From positions 1-64,000 of the forward strand of contig OW568891.1 of the NCBI GenBank assembly GCA_938743325.2: a stretch of DNA of 64,000 nt, given 5' to 3'. Both the position numbers and the translations under genes were made by a program. Shown here piece by piece: positions 18,785-27,826 of this stretch. Position 1 is the stretch's first letter. Each line of letters begins with the position of its first letter. The notes beneath the pieces were generated by a model that did not search any database, was not told where the DNA came from, and worked only from the letters and a program-made list of their open reading frames with translations. This DNA is from Pycnococcus provasolii. Lineage: Eukaryota; Chlorophyta; Pseudoscourfieldiophyceae; Pseudoscourfieldiales; Pycnococcaceae.

Positions 18785-19109
18785 GAGTGTTGGTGTTGGG
18801 CAAGGCAAGGCAAGGCAATGGCAGGGGAGGGTTAGGCGAAAGAGGGTCGCAAAAGAAAAAGGGAACAAAAAGGCCCCTTCCCTTCCCCTCCCTTCCCCTC
18901 CCTTTCGTGGGGAACTGTGGATAAGGTGGGGGCACGGACACCTTCCAACGAGGGAAGGAAAGGTTCAAAACCCGAACTCCAAAACCCGAATTAACGCCCC
19001 CGGCCCCCCTGGAACCACCACCAACCACCTGAGACAACTCATAAAGGGTGGGAAAGATGCGTCCCCGTCTCGACGCCGTGCCACCGCTCCTCAGTAGGCA
19101 AAACGGGAA
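18785..19109. other. Divergent promoter region FtsHi / WRAP53
   Basis: Contains GCAAG repeats (about 18798-18820), one GGGTTAGGC telomere-like motif (about 18828), a CCCTTCCCTTCCC tract (18884-18905), and AAAACCCGAA repeated near 18966 and 18981. No gene. Confidence 0.4.
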
Positions 19110-20375
19110 ATGGAGCTCGTGCACGCGTCCGCCCAACGCGCGTGCGCGTGGCGGGACGCAAGAATCGCGCCGGGCGGAGATCTCGTCGCTGCACTCGAGG
19201 ACGACGATACTGTGCGCACGTTCGAAATCAATAACCAAAGCCAAACGCACGCGGAACAACCTGCTGCCACGTCGGCGCAGACGCAAACGCCGGCCTCTGC
19301 ACATCCCTCGCCAGACTCCTCCTCCTCCTCCTTCTCCTCCTCCTCCTCGTCGTCGTCGTCGTTGTCAGAAGAGAGACAAGACGGCGAGCCTTCGTCGTCA
19401 GCGTCTTTGCCGTGGACGTGCAAGCGGCAAATACCGCTCGGAGATGCCGTCAGAGCGGTGGACTGGTACCCACACATGCGAGCGGACGAGCCGACGACGT
19501 GTGCACTTCTAGCAGCCGTGCGAGGACAGCCCGTGCAGCTTGTCGACGGAAATACCGGCAAGGTGCGGGCGGCGTACCGAATGTATTGCAGCGACAACAG
19601 CGACGAGCTTGACGACGTCACAGCTGTCGGGTTCGCGCCTGATGGATCCGTCTTCGTCGCCGGCGACGCCACTGGGCGCATACGCGTCGTGGACCTCTCC
19701 AAACCGGGAGGGGAAGCTGTCAGACACGCGCTTGAGGCGCCAACACGGGCTCGCAAGCGGAGGCGCGGCGATATTTTGGATGACTCCGAGCGAACCGTCG
19801 CGCGAGGTATCGTCTCGTGCCTCGGCTTCGCTCCGCCACATGCGTGGTGCACAAGTCGAAGCTTTCTCGCGGGAACGATGACCGGCACGTGTGGTGTGTA
19901 CGACCTGCGCGTCGACCTGCAGAGCGCACCGTCACTACGCCTTGACGGACATCACGGAGGCATCACCTCCGCATGCTTTGGCGCGGATGGCGACCATTTT
20001 GCATACACCTCCGCGAGGCGCGACAACCGCATATTGTGCTGGGACGTCCGTGGTACCACGCAGGGCGCGCTCTTCAGCATGGAGCGCGACGGCGCGCACT
20101 CGAACGTCAGGCTAGGATTTCAGCTGTGCCCTTGTACCGGACGATACGTGTATGCCGGCCGGCGCGATGGCGACGTCGCGGTGTTCGACCTTCAGGAGTC
20201 AGGCCATGAGGTGGCACGCCACCGCATCGCGTCACGCGGCGCGGCTGTGAGCGTCGTCGCCATGTGCGCGTCGCGCCCTTCGATGCTCCTGACGGCTGCG
20301 GGCGCGCGCGACGACGGTGCTGGCGCAGGCGGGCGAGGTCGGCTGAGCCTCTGGCGGATAGTAGGCACGACCTAA
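19110..20375 (+). CDS. WRAP53: Telomerase Cajal body protein 1 homologue (WRAP53/TCAB1, WD40)
   Basis: TCAB1 is a WD40 protein that binds the CAB box of telomerase RNA and scaRNAs and brings telomerase RNP to Cajal bodies and telomeres. The 421-residue protein has six or seven WD-like blades. Features that single out this family are the order and wording of blades: LLAAVRGQPVQLVDGNTGKV, then VRAAYRMY with an acidic insert, then DDVTAVGFAPDGS, GRIRVVDLSKPG, the GIVSCLGFAP blade, LDGHHGGITSACFGADGDHF, and SARRDNRILCWDVRG. These parallel the human protein in the same sequence. An acidic/Ser-rich loop (about 55-95) replaces the metazoan N-terminal extension. ATG at 19110. It is followed by FPPS on the same strand, 203 bp away. 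Confidence 0.85.
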   Translation: MELVHASAQRACAWRDARIAPGGDLVAALEDDDTVRTFEINNQSQTHAEQPAATSAQTQTPASAHPSPDSSSSSFSSSSSSSSSLSEERQDGEPSSSASLPWTCKRQIPLGDAVRAVDWYPHMRADEPTTCALLAAVRGQPVQLVDGNTGKVRAAYRMYCSDNSDELDDVTAVGFAPDGSVFVAGDATGRIRVVDLSKPGGEAVRHALEAPTRARKRRRGDILDDSERTVARGIVSCLGFAPPHAWCTSRSFLAGTMTGTCGVYDLRVDLQSAPSLRLDGHHGGITSACFGADGDHFAYTSARRDNRILCWDVRGTTQGALFSMERDGAHSNVRLGFQLCPCTGRYVYAGRRDGDVAVFDLQESGHEVARHRIASRGAAVSVVAMCASRPSMLLTAAGARDDGAGAGGRGRLSLWRIVGTT

Positions 20376-20578
20376 GGTAATGCGTGCGTTGTACTTTAGA
20401 CACGCGACCCGGCCAACCCCCAATTCCCCAGAACCCCCAACCGTCCCCTTCGCCTTGACCCCCCCTGATATGCCCCCCGGAGTCTTGGGACCTCCCCTGA
20501 CCCTCCCCACCGCATATCTAATAAGAGGCTAACCGGATATTAATCGGGCACTGCGATCCGAGATCGTCACATCGCAGC

Positions 20579-21847
20579 ATGTCGCCCTGGGAGAAGCGCA
20601 CCGTCGCCAAGGCGGCGACCACCGCCGCGCCCAAGTCCGGTGGATCCGCAGCCGCGCGTGTACTCACGCTCGCCATCGGCGCGGGACTCGGGTGGATCGC
20701 GCGCGCAGGCGCGCCGAGCGTCTCGGCGTTCGCGTCGACGGCGTTCGTGCCGCCGCGCAAGCCTGTGTCGACGACGCGATCGAAGGAGCAGCTGAAGGCG
20801 GCGCGCGACTCGGCCAAAAAGGCGTTCCTCGCGGCGTTCGACGGCATTCGCGACGAGCTTCTCGCCGACCCCGTGATTGCCGTGCAGCCAGCCACCGGAC
20901 AGACGTGGATGAAGCGCGTGCTCGACTACAACGTTCCTTTCGGGAAGCTGAACCGGGGCATGGCTGTTGCTGACACGCTTGCCGTGCTTCGTGGCGTCGA
21001 GGATGCCAACGCGCTCAGCAAGTCCGACCTGAAAGATGCGCACGTGCTCGGGTGGTGCATCGAGTTGCTGCAGGCTTTCTTCCTCGTGGCGGACGACATC
21101 ATGGACGACTCCGTCACGCGACGAGGCCAGCCTTGCTGGTTTCGCGTCGAGGATGTCGGCATGGTTGCTATCAACGACGGCATCTTGCTGGAGAGCGCCA
21201 TCTATCGCCTGCTGAAGAACCACTTTGCCAAGCACCGGCGGTACGCGGACATGCTCGAGGTGTTCCACGAGGTTACGTTCCAGACGGCGACGGGTCAGAT
21301 GCTCGACCTCATCACCGCACCCATCGGAAAGGTGGACCTCTCCAAGTACACGATGGAAACGTACACGAACATCGTCGTGTACAAGACGGCATTTTACACA
21401 TTCTACCTTCCCGTGGCGTGCGGCATGCTGCTCGGCGGCGTGCGGTCGACGAAGGCTTACGATACCGCGAAGGAGATCTGCGTTGCGATGGGCGAGTACT
21501 TCCAAGTGCAGGACGACTTCCTTGACTGCTACGGTGCACCCGAGGTGATTGGCAAGATTGGCACGGACATCGGCGACAACAAGTGCGGATGGCTTGTGTG
21601 CAAGGCGCTGCTCAAGGCGAACGACGCGCAGCGCGAAGTGATTGCGAAAAACTACGGAAAGCCGCACGACTCGGTGGCGGAGGCGGCGGTCAAGGCTGTG
21701 TACAACGAAATGGACCTCAAGTCTGAATTCGAGGCTTACGAAAACAAGTCGTACGAAATGTTGAGGTCGATGATTGACACGCAGAAGGACTTGCCGGTTG
21801 GTATTTTCGACGAACTGCTCGCGAAGATTTTCAAGCGATCCAAGTAA
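20579..21847 (+). CDS. FPS: Farnesyl diphosphate synthase (short-chain trans-prenyltransferase)
   Basis: Condenses dimethylallyl/geranyl diphosphate with isopentenyl diphosphate to farnesyl diphosphate, the precursor of sterols and protein prenyl groups. The 422-residue protein carries the first Asp-rich motif DDIMDD followed by SVTRRGQPCW (about 172), and the second motif DDFLD in YFQVQDDFLDCYG (about 311). IGTDIGDNKCGWLVCKAL and a C-terminal KIFKRSK are typical of eukaryotic FPPS. The aromatic AFF just before the first motif (ELLQAFFLVADD) fits a farnesyl-length product. The N-terminus is about 75 residues longer than cytosolic FPPS, with a hydrophobic segment (ARVLTLAIGAGLGWIARAG), suggesting organelle targeting or a membrane anchor. 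Single exon, ATG at 20579. Confidence 0.92.
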   Translation: MSPWEKRTVAKAATTAAPKSGGSAAARVLTLAIGAGLGWIARAGAPSVSAFASTAFVPPRKPVSTTRSKEQLKAARDSAKKAFLAAFDGIRDELLADPVIAVQPATGQTWMKRVLDYNVPFGKLNRGMAVADTLAVLRGVEDANALSKSDLKDAHVLGWCIELLQAFFLVADDIMDDSVTRRGQPCWFRVEDVGMVAINDGILLESAIYRLLKNHFAKHRRYADMLEVFHEVTFQTATGQMLDLITAPIGKVDLSKYTMETYTNIVVYKTAFYTFYLPVACGMLLGGVRSTKAYDTAKEICVAMGEYFQVQDDFLDCYGAPEVIGKIGTDIGDNKCGWLVCKALLKANDAQREVIAKNYGKPHDSVAEAAVKAVYNEMDLKSEFEAYENKSYEMLRSMIDTQKDLPVGIFDELLAKIFKRSK

Positions 21848-22036
21848 AAGACGCGTTTAGTGTGATTGGACGGGTGTGAAGTTAAATGTTGTTTGTTCTA
21901 GATCAGAAGTCATCGATCCGTTTTTTTTTCTTCATCTTTTCTGTTATTACTCCTATCACTTTATTCTTCTTTTATTTTTTTCAAATGCATCAAAACAATG
22001 AGATACCTTTCTTTGGCTTCGTAGTAGCTCTACTTC
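21848..22036. other. Convergent 3' spacer FPS / AlaAT
   Basis: T-rich, low-GC sequence (21920-21985) between convergent gene ends. No gene. Confidence 0.4.
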
Positions 22037-23692
22037 CTAGCTGTACTCCTTCATGAGGTTGTTGTGGAACGTGGTGATGTTTGTGATGACTGTTTCGATA
22101 TCCTGCTCGGATGGTAGAAATGTCGTGCGGAAGTGATGTGTGCCAGGAACTTGCCCAAACCCGCTGCCAGGCACGGTGACGACGCCCGTGGCGTCGAGCA
22201 TCTTCATGCAGTAGTGCATGTCCGGCTCACGCCCAATTTTTTTCGCCTCCGCGCAGAATTTGTCAGGCAAGTACAGGCGAGGGAAGGCGTACAGCGCACC
22301 TTCCGCAGGATTGCACGAAACACCCTCGAGGCTATCGAGTGCGGAAGTGAGCCTCACCGCACGCCGCTTGAGCGATCCAAGCACGTCGTTCTTCTCCCTC
22401 TCGTACAGTTCGTAGCTCGGCTCGCCTGGCTTGGGTGGATTCATCACCAGCGCCATGCATATCTGCCCGGAGATGTTGCTGCACAGCGAAACGGAAGCAA
22501 GCTTTAGGAAAATGTCCTTCACCTCATCGTTGATCCCAATCACCTCCATGTATCCCGCGCGCCGTCCACATTCGCCGTAGAATCCCTTCGACACGCTGTG
22601 CATGGAAATGAGCGGGAAGTCGGCGTACTCCGATCCAAGGTCGCGCACAATCTTCTTGAAGCTCGTGAACTTCTTGCCCTCGCGGTACACGTTGTCCTGG
22701 TACACCTCGTCGGCGACGAGAAGCAGATTCTCCTGCTTGCAGAACTGCACCACCGCACGCTGGTCAGCCTCGTCGAGAACCTGCCCCGTGGGATTGCCCG
22801 GGTTGATCACGACCATCGCACGCACGACCGTTCCTTCGGCACGAGCCTTGTCAACGCACTCCTTGAGGTGGTTGACATCCATTCCCCATCCCTTCTCTTC
22901 CGCGAGGTAGTATGGCACGAGCGACCCGTCGTACAGCTCGAGGGTTGCGCTGTACAGCGGGTACTGTGGCATGGGAGTGAGGACGCCGTCCGACTTGTTG
23001 CGCAGCAGCGTTTTCATAAGGTAGTGGCACGTCGGGCTCGCACCGTCCGTCAGGAAGAGGTCGTCCGGACTGCACGGGTGTCCGTCACGCTTCTCGATGG
23101 CCGCTGCCACCTCCTGCCGAAGCAGAGCGACGCCCTTGCTCTGGCTGTACGCACCCACGCCTCCTGGTATGGCTGCGAGGTATCGCCGTGCGCGCGCGAC
23201 GGCGTCGGCGGGGTACAGTTCCTCCACCTTGGGGTTGTCGAGCACGTCAGGGTAGTCGCACAGCGCGAGCACCTGCCGGAAGAACGACACGGGTTTTTGG
23301 CCCAGCTGCTGCGGGTTTCCGATGTTGCAGTACACGACGCGGTCAAACGGCAGATTCGAGCCCTTCCCGCTTGCAATGTCGGCGGCGTACTCGTACGCCT
23401 TGGCGACAATCTCCCCACGCACGGCATACTTCGCCTCCCTGGCGTTTGGGTTGACGTTCGTGACGTCGACGGTCGGCGTCATCGCCGCGACGGTTGACGT
23501 CATGCGCAAGACTTTCTCCGCGGAAGCGTGCATGTGTCCCTGCTGTGCTGCGGCGGCGGCGGCTATGGACATGTTGTGAAGTTGATAGGAAGGAGGCGTG
23601 TGCTTGCTTAGTGTGGTTGTCGTACTTGCGTTGAGTAGGTATTGTAAGGTGAGAGCACGTTTACGCGCAGGTGCGAGTATGCGAGCGAGCAT
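22037..23692 (-). CDS. Alanine aminotransferase / glutamate-glyoxylate aminotransferase family
   Basis: Class I PLP aminotransferase of the alanine aminotransferase branch. In plants the same branch provides photorespiratory glutamate:glyoxylate aminotransferase, converting glyoxylate to glycine. The 551-residue protein begins with a mitochondrial-type leader (MLARILAPARKRALTLQYLL). The family core starts at VDVTNVNPNAREAKYAVRGEIV (about 76). Recognisable blocks are YCNIGNPQQLGQKP, FLTDGASPTCHYLMK, VVINPGNPTGQVLD, LLLVADEVYQDNVY and the PLP-lysine site SVSKGFYGECGRRAGY (Lys at about 369). There is no peroxisomal C-terminal signal (ends LMKEYS). It is the first of three neighbouring genes of glyoxylate metabolism. 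The substrate preference (pyruvate or glyoxylate) cannot be settled from sequence alone. Confidence 0.92.
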   Translation of the reverse strand: MLARILAPARKRALTLQYLLNASTTTTLSKHTPPSYQLHNMSIAAAAAAQQGHMHASAEKVLRMTSTVAAMTPTVDVTNVNPNAREAKYAVRGEIVAKAYEYAADIASGKGSNLPFDRVVYCNIGNPQQLGQKPVSFFRQVLALCDYPDVLDNPKVEELYPADAVARARRYLAAIPGGVGAYSQSKGVALLRQEVAAAIEKRDGHPCSPDDLFLTDGASPTCHYLMKTLLRNKSDGVLTPMPQYPLYSATLELYDGSLVPYYLAEEKGWGMDVNHLKECVDKARAEGTVVRAMVVINPGNPTGQVLDEADQRAVVQFCKQENLLLVADEVYQDNVYREGKKFTSFKKIVRDLGSEYADFPLISMHSVSKGFYGECGRRAGYMEVIGINDEVKDIFLKLASVSLCSNISGQICMALVMNPPKPGEPSYELYEREKNDVLGSLKRRAVRLTSALDSLEGVSCNPAEGALYAFPRLYLPDKFCAEAKKIGREPDMHYCMKMLDATGVVTVPGSGFGQVPGTHHFRTTFLPSEQDIETVITNITTFHNNLMKEYS

Positions 23693-24275
23693 GCACAGAT
23701 GAGGGGGGCTGGAGGGGAATAGCTTGCCAACGAGGATGGCTTGGAAGGGGGAGGGACCCGGGGGAAGGGAGGCGCCGACAAGGGGTGACGTGCCCCTCCT
23801 CCCCTTCGAAAAGATAAACGGGGATAGGATTTCTCCCTCCCATCTTGGCCCCTTCTTCGGTGCTTGATTTTTTTGTCTATCAAAATCAATCGAGCTTCTT
23901 TGTCCCGCGGCTTCTTTGGGCTCCCTATCGTAAGTCTGCTTGGGCTCTTTCTTTCGGGGTTACCCTGTTAGACTTTAGGGGTCCTTGTTGACCTGCTAGG
24001 TGCTGTACACTACCAACACGTTTATCAGCTCGCACAGCTCATCATGGTGATGAAACTCAGTGGAATCGTGCACGACCATGTATCAGGTAAGAAGGAAAAA
24101 GAAAAACAATTCCATCTTTGATCTTCGTTACTTGAAAAAATTAATTGACTTGACTGATTTTATTGTTCACGTCACACAACCGCACACTCCAATCTCTCAC
24201 CTTCCACCTTATCGACATCTCCTCTCTCTTCGTCTTCAGCCAGACTTATTTTTAAGAAAAATAAAAGCCTGCTCC
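23693..24275. other. Intergenic upstream of AlaAT
   Basis: 583 bp between tandem minus-strand genes. GC-rich near the AlaAT start and AT-rich after about 24090. CAATCAAGC-type AT-rich motifs and TTTTT runs near 23868-23882, no gene recognised. Confidence 0.4.
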
Positions 24276-25595
24276 TTACGCCGTCGCCTCCACGGGCATG
24301 CCAAGCACGTCGTCGAAACCCTTCTCCAGACGGCTCACAGTCAACGCGCGATCCTTGATTTTATCAAGGCCAAACAGACCTATGCGGAACGTGTGGTTGC
24401 CCTTTGGCTCGTCAATCATAAACGGAACGCCCGCCGCAATCTGGTATCCCTTCGACTTGAACTTTCCAAACATGTTCGGGTCGTCGGTGTACGCAACCAC
24501 AACACCTGGCGCGTGGTACCCGTCCGCGGCAACTGTCGTGAATCCCTTGCTTCCCATCATCTCGCGAACCTCCTCGCCAAGCTTGACGAAGTCCGTCTTT
24601 GCATTGTCAAAGCCGTACTGCTGAGTTTCTCGCGCAACGTCGCGGAACAGCTGGATCGCATCCGTGGGCATGGTGGCGTAGTACATGAACCCTCCGTTCT
24701 CGTACGACTCCGCGACGTCAAGCCACTTGGAAAGGTTCAGCACCATCGACGTGGGCTTCATCGTGCGCACAACCTCCGTCGCTCGCTCGCTCAGCATCGC
24801 AAGGCCAACGCAAGCTGGTCCCGTCCATCCCTTCTGAGGTGCGGATATGACGACGTCGACGTTCTGCGCCTTCATGTCCACCCAGTACGTTCCGCTCGCT
24901 ATGCAGTCGAGCACGAAGTGGCCGCCGTGCTCCTGGACGGCGGCACCCACCGCCGCGACGTACTCGTCGGGAAGCTTGATTCCCGTCGACGTCTCGATGT
25001 GCGGCGCAAACACAACCGCGGGCTTCTCGCGCTTGATGGTTGCGACGACATCCTCGAGGTTGTGCGGCGTAAACTGCGGCCTAGGTCCCGACCCTTGAGG
25101 CTGACCTTTGAGCACAGTCACCTCGCTCGGTATGCCCGTCTGCTCGAAGATGTCCGTCCAGCGGTAGCTAAAGTACCCGTTGCGCAGCACAAGCACCTTC
25201 TTGTCTGTGGCAAAGGCGCGCGCGCAAGCCTCCATGCTGTACGTCCCACTTCCTGGGAACATGAGTGCCCTGTGGCTGTTGTACGCCGTGTTCAAGATGC
25301 CGTTGAGGTCCCTTGTGATTTCGCCGAACGGATCGCTCATGTGGTTGAGTGCTCGGTCGGTGTACACGACGGAGTACTCGTACAGTCCTCCGTTGTGGTC
25401 GAGCGGGAGCGGCTTTTTGTGGAACGACGCGTCGCATGTAGAGGATGACGACGCCGACGACGCTGACGCCGACGACGCCGAGGAGGAGGAGGAGGAGGAG
25501 GAGGAGGAGAACATGCGCTGGAAGACCGATGCTGAGATGCGGCGAGCAAGCCCATCACTGCCGGTGGTCGCTTTCAGCGCGAGAGAGCGGAGCAT
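24276..25595 (-). CDS. Class V aminotransferase, serine/alanine-glyoxylate aminotransferase type
   Basis: PLP enzyme of the AGT/SGAT fold, which transfers an amino group from serine or alanine to glyoxylate. The 439-residue chain starts with MLRSLALKATTGSDGLARR and a Ser-rich run ending near residue 50, a strong mitochondrial presequence. The core shows MFPGSGTYSMEA (about 92), VFAPHIETSTGIKLP, the Asp that binds the PLP ring nitrogen in FVLDCIASGTYW, and the Schiff-base lysine in ISAPQKGWTGPACVG (about 254). C-terminal ADGYHAPGVVVAY and FRIGLFG are also typical. No peroxisomal signal (ends PVEATA). Upstream, at 25896-27190, a recombinase element separates it from the divergently oriented glycolate dehydrogenase. 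Family call is firm; donor specificity is open. Confidence 0.9.
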   Translation of the reverse strand: MLRSLALKATTGSDGLARRISASVFQRMFSSSSSSSSSSASSASASSASSSSTCDASFHKKPLPLDHNGGLYEYSVVYTDRALNHMSDPFGEITRDLNGILNTAYNSHRALMFPGSGTYSMEACARAFATDKKVLVLRNGYFSYRWTDIFEQTGIPSEVTVLKGQPQGSGPRPQFTPHNLEDVVATIKREKPAVVFAPHIETSTGIKLPDEYVAAVGAAVQEHGGHFVLDCIASGTYWVDMKAQNVDVVISAPQKGWTGPACVGLAMLSERATEVVRTMKPTSMVLNLSKWLDVAESYENGGFMYYATMPTDAIQLFRDVARETQQYGFDNAKTDFVKLGEEVREMMGSKGFTTVAADGYHAPGVVVAYTDDPNMFGKFKSKGYQIAAGVPFMIDEPKGNHTFRIGLFGLDKIKDRALTVSRLEKGFDDVLGMPVEATA

Positions 25596-25893
25596 CGTGC
25601 CGTGTTACCCCGGGAGACTGCTGCGAAGATTTGTGCGAGTGGATGACGGTGGCAAGCAAGCAAGCGCGAAAGAAGAGGTCCAGGGAACACGGGAAAGGGA
25701 AAGGGAAAAGGGGAGGGTTATTCGCCTCGCCTCGCCTGGCCTTCTGGGCGAGGTCAAAGGACCAAGGGCCCCTCGGACGAGTCTCGGAGAAGATCAGCTT
25801 TAGGGGCACCTGGCGGCCAGGAAACACCGGGGGAGATTCTCATTTCTCCGCCTTCTTCCAACCACCACCACGAGGCAGAAACACAGAAATAGA
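25596..25893. other. Upstream region of the class V aminotransferase
   Basis: GGGAAAGGGAAAGGG-type purine tract (25691-25712) and CGCCTCGCCTCGCC (25724-25737). No gene. Confidence 0.4.
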
Positions 25894-26072
25894 ATTATCC
25901 CCCGTTCAATCGGTAGTTGCCAAAAGACGCATAGTTACACTTTTTCTTACCTGAGTAGTGTGTCCGTCTTTATAACCGGGCCACAGATGGTTCCCCAAGA
26001 ACAAACCTTAACAAGGCGTGTCTGTGACATGCCGGTCACCTCACGAGAGAGGAAAGCGGGAAGGGTGGGAGG

Positions 26073-26251
26073 GTGTGCTCACGAAAGCCGGAATGGCGTC
26101 GCCATACGCGAACGCCTGTCCAGCCCTGAACCAGGGCTGGCCGAGTTTGTGAGCCGTCCAGCGATGGTCCCCCAACAGGAAACCTCGCTGCCCAGCTAAC
26201 AGGGTCTCACTGACCCTCATCACTGGAAAACCTACATTACTCCGCAACATC
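26073..26251. repeat. Split direct repeat A2 (179 bp)
   Basis: Identical over 179 bp to 27012-27190. Starts GTGTGCTCACGAAAGCC and ends CTCCGCAACATC. Directly abuts the 30-bp B1 repeat. Confidence 0.9.
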
Positions 26252-26332
26252 CATTATCCCCCGTTCAATCGGTAGTTGCCAATTAGAAACAGTGGTAGGA
26301 AGGCGGGGACGGAGGTGGTGTGGATGCACGCA

Positions 26333-26977
26333 TTAGCCAGCAGCATCGCGTAGCCATCCAAAGAAGTAGCGCGCAGCATCAGTAGAGCGCCACGAGGGGT
26401 CGATGTATGCATCTTGCATAACGTCGGAACCGCGAGCCCAGCCACCATATAAGCAGAGCTTGAGGAAATCCTTGCAGACGGCATACGCCGCAGAGGCAGC
26501 ACCTGCCCGCAAGGAATGCGAAGTCCATTTGCATCCAGGTGGTGGTTGGTGTCGTGGGGCGAGACGCTTCAGCACCCGCTGAAGCATGTCATCAATAGAA
26601 GTGGCGAGCCAGCGGCCAGTATCAGATGGAAGTTGCCAAAAGTATTGGCAACGCAGATGGCTGGTGGCTCGAGTGAAAGCGCGGAGCAGTTGGAGGCAAT
26701 CCAATTTGTCAGCGCAGTCGATCGTTAAGAGCCGCTTTGTTAGTTTCTTGGATTTGCCCTTGAAATTTCGTTCGACGAAATTTAGTTGCTGCCGTTCCTC
26801 ATCAATCCGTAAATCGGGCAGCATCGCATCGGGCCCGCAACGTTGGAGCTGAAACGCAGTGTCCGAACGGTTGAAGAAGAGATAGCTTGTCACCAGACAA
26901 GCGCAATCTCGAAGGAGCTGCAAATCCAAAGAAGGTTGGGCAGCAGCAGCCAATCCACAATGCAAGACTGACTTCAT
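26333..26977 (-). CDS. Tyrosine recombinase domain of the split-repeat element
   Basis: A 214-residue frame from the ATG at 26977, about the size of a catalytic domain. An Arg-containing helix (FFNRSDTAFQL, about 36) is a candidate for the first catalytic Arg. A later block reads TSHSLRAGAASAA (H-x-x-R, about 152), GGWARGSDVMQDAYIDPSW and AARYFFGWL, which fit the second catalytic box (with Trp in place of the second His) and the nucleophile Tyr region of tyrosine recombinases. This wording (SHSLRAG, YGGW) is common in recombinases of DIRS/Crypton type rather than phage integrases. The N-terminal DNA-binding part is short. It lies between the split repeats, supporting its role in mobilising the element. 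Confidence 0.7.
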   Translation of the reverse strand: MKSVLHCGLAAAAQPSLDLQLLRDCACLVTSYLFFNRSDTAFQLQRCGPDAMLPDLRIDEERQQLNFVERNFKGKSKKLTKRLLTIDCADKLDCLQLLRAFTRATSHLRCQYFWQLPSDTGRWLATSIDDMLQRVLKRLAPRHQPPPGCKWTSHSLRAGAASAAYAVCKDFLKLCLYGGWARGSDVMQDAYIDPSWRSTDAARYFFGWLRDAAG

Positions 26978-27011
26978 CCACCCGTACTACTAGTAGTCGG
27001 AGGCTTCGTGA

Positions 27012-27190
27012 GTGTGCTCACGAAAGCCGGAATGGCGTCGCCATACGCGAACGCCTGTCCAGCCCTGAACCAGGGCTGGCCGAGTTTGTGAGCCGTCCAG
27101 CGATGGTCCCCCAACAGGAAACCTCGCTGCCCAGCTAACAGGGTCTCACTGACCCTCATCACTGGAAAACCTACATTACTCCGCAACATC
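27012..27190. repeat. Split direct repeat A1 (179 bp)
   Basis: Outer copy, identical to 26073-26251; the right boundary of the element as seen here. Confidence 0.9.
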
Positions 27191-27826
27191 ATAGAAATAC
27201 AAATCGAGGTCAGGTTGGGGGGGGAGCGGTATACCCACACGCCAAACCCTCGTCCTCGTGCCTCATCATGCCTCCCGTGACGTCACGTCGCACACGAACC
27301 ATTCCTGTGCCAGGCTTGCATTTCCTTCGTGTTTGTTTGATTTTTTTATCTTCGTTCGAGGGCTCAGGTCTTGGAGAAATCTCATCTCCTTCTTCAACAA
27401 AATCTTAAGCACGCGCGCCTTCACTCGCCACCACGGCACCAACTCAACAACTGAACAAGGTAAGCTGGTAAGGTACCCCAGGGTGGCGGCTAGGAAATCA
27501 AACAGACAGAACAGAAAAAGAAGGACAAAAAGCAACCCCAAAACCAACAAGAGAAAAATGGTACCAACCTGGTAAGATTAGCACACTGCATGCGCGCATT
27601 ACCACACCAAGGCGCAAGCAAGCAAAGACTGATACCGATACTAATCCGTTGGTGCAGATTGAAGTAATCCCCTCAACAAGGGCCTTCCCCCGAGGGCCCC
27701 CGAGGTGCTCGATCCCAATCCCCAAACAAACTCCCCCTCGGGCTCTGGTGACGTGGTCCGTCCCACCAGAGAACCCACCAGAGAAATCCCACTCGGCAAA
27801 ACCTCACAAACAAACCTCCCTCCGCC
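27191..27826. other. 5' region of the glycolate dehydrogenase gene
   Basis: No protein gene. It includes a probable 5'-UTR intron (27460-27657) and a tract with CCCCCGAGGGCCCCCGAGG near 27690. AT-rich stretches at 27325-27360. Confidence 0.45.
27460..27657 (+). other. Probable spliceosomal intron in the 5' UTR of the glycolate dehydrogenase gene
   Basis: Donor CAAG/GTAAGC at 27460, a branch-point-like TACTAAT at 27639-27645 and acceptor TTGGTGCAG at 27657, giving 198 bp. The branch motif is near the yeast-type consensus and sits 12 nt before the acceptor. It lies 169 bp upstream of the ATG, so would not change the protein. An alternative donor (CTG/GTAAGG) follows a few bases later. Confidence 0.4.

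Larger units (their letters stand above)
25894..27190 (-). mobile_element. Tyrosine-recombinase element with split direct repeats (Ngaro/DIRS-like order)
   Basis: Read on the minus strand the parts are: A1 (27190-27012, 179 bp), a tyrosine-recombinase frame (26977-26333), B1 (26282-26253, 30 bp), A2 (26251-26073, 179 bp), spacer, and B2 (25923-25894, 30 bp). A1 and A2 are identical, and B1 and B2 are identical. A1-ORF-B1-A2-B2 is the split direct repeat layout of Ngaro-type DIRS retroelements. No reverse transcriptase or RNase H part is present, so it appears to be a short derivative or a compact recombinase-only element. The identical repeats imply a young copy. The 179-bp repeat contains a CAGCCCTGAACCAGGGCTG hairpin. 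Confidence 0.7.

Noticed and set aside
17762-18835. 357-codon frame opposite the FtsHi gene
   Set aside because: Shadow; His/Val-rich composition follows from the sense codons.
20567-21667. 366-codon frame opposite farnesyl diphosphate synthase
   Set aside because: Shadow of the conserved enzyme.
24060-25448. 462-codon frame opposite the class V aminotransferase
   Set aside because: Shadow of a well-identified gene in GC-rich DNA; no recognisable domain.
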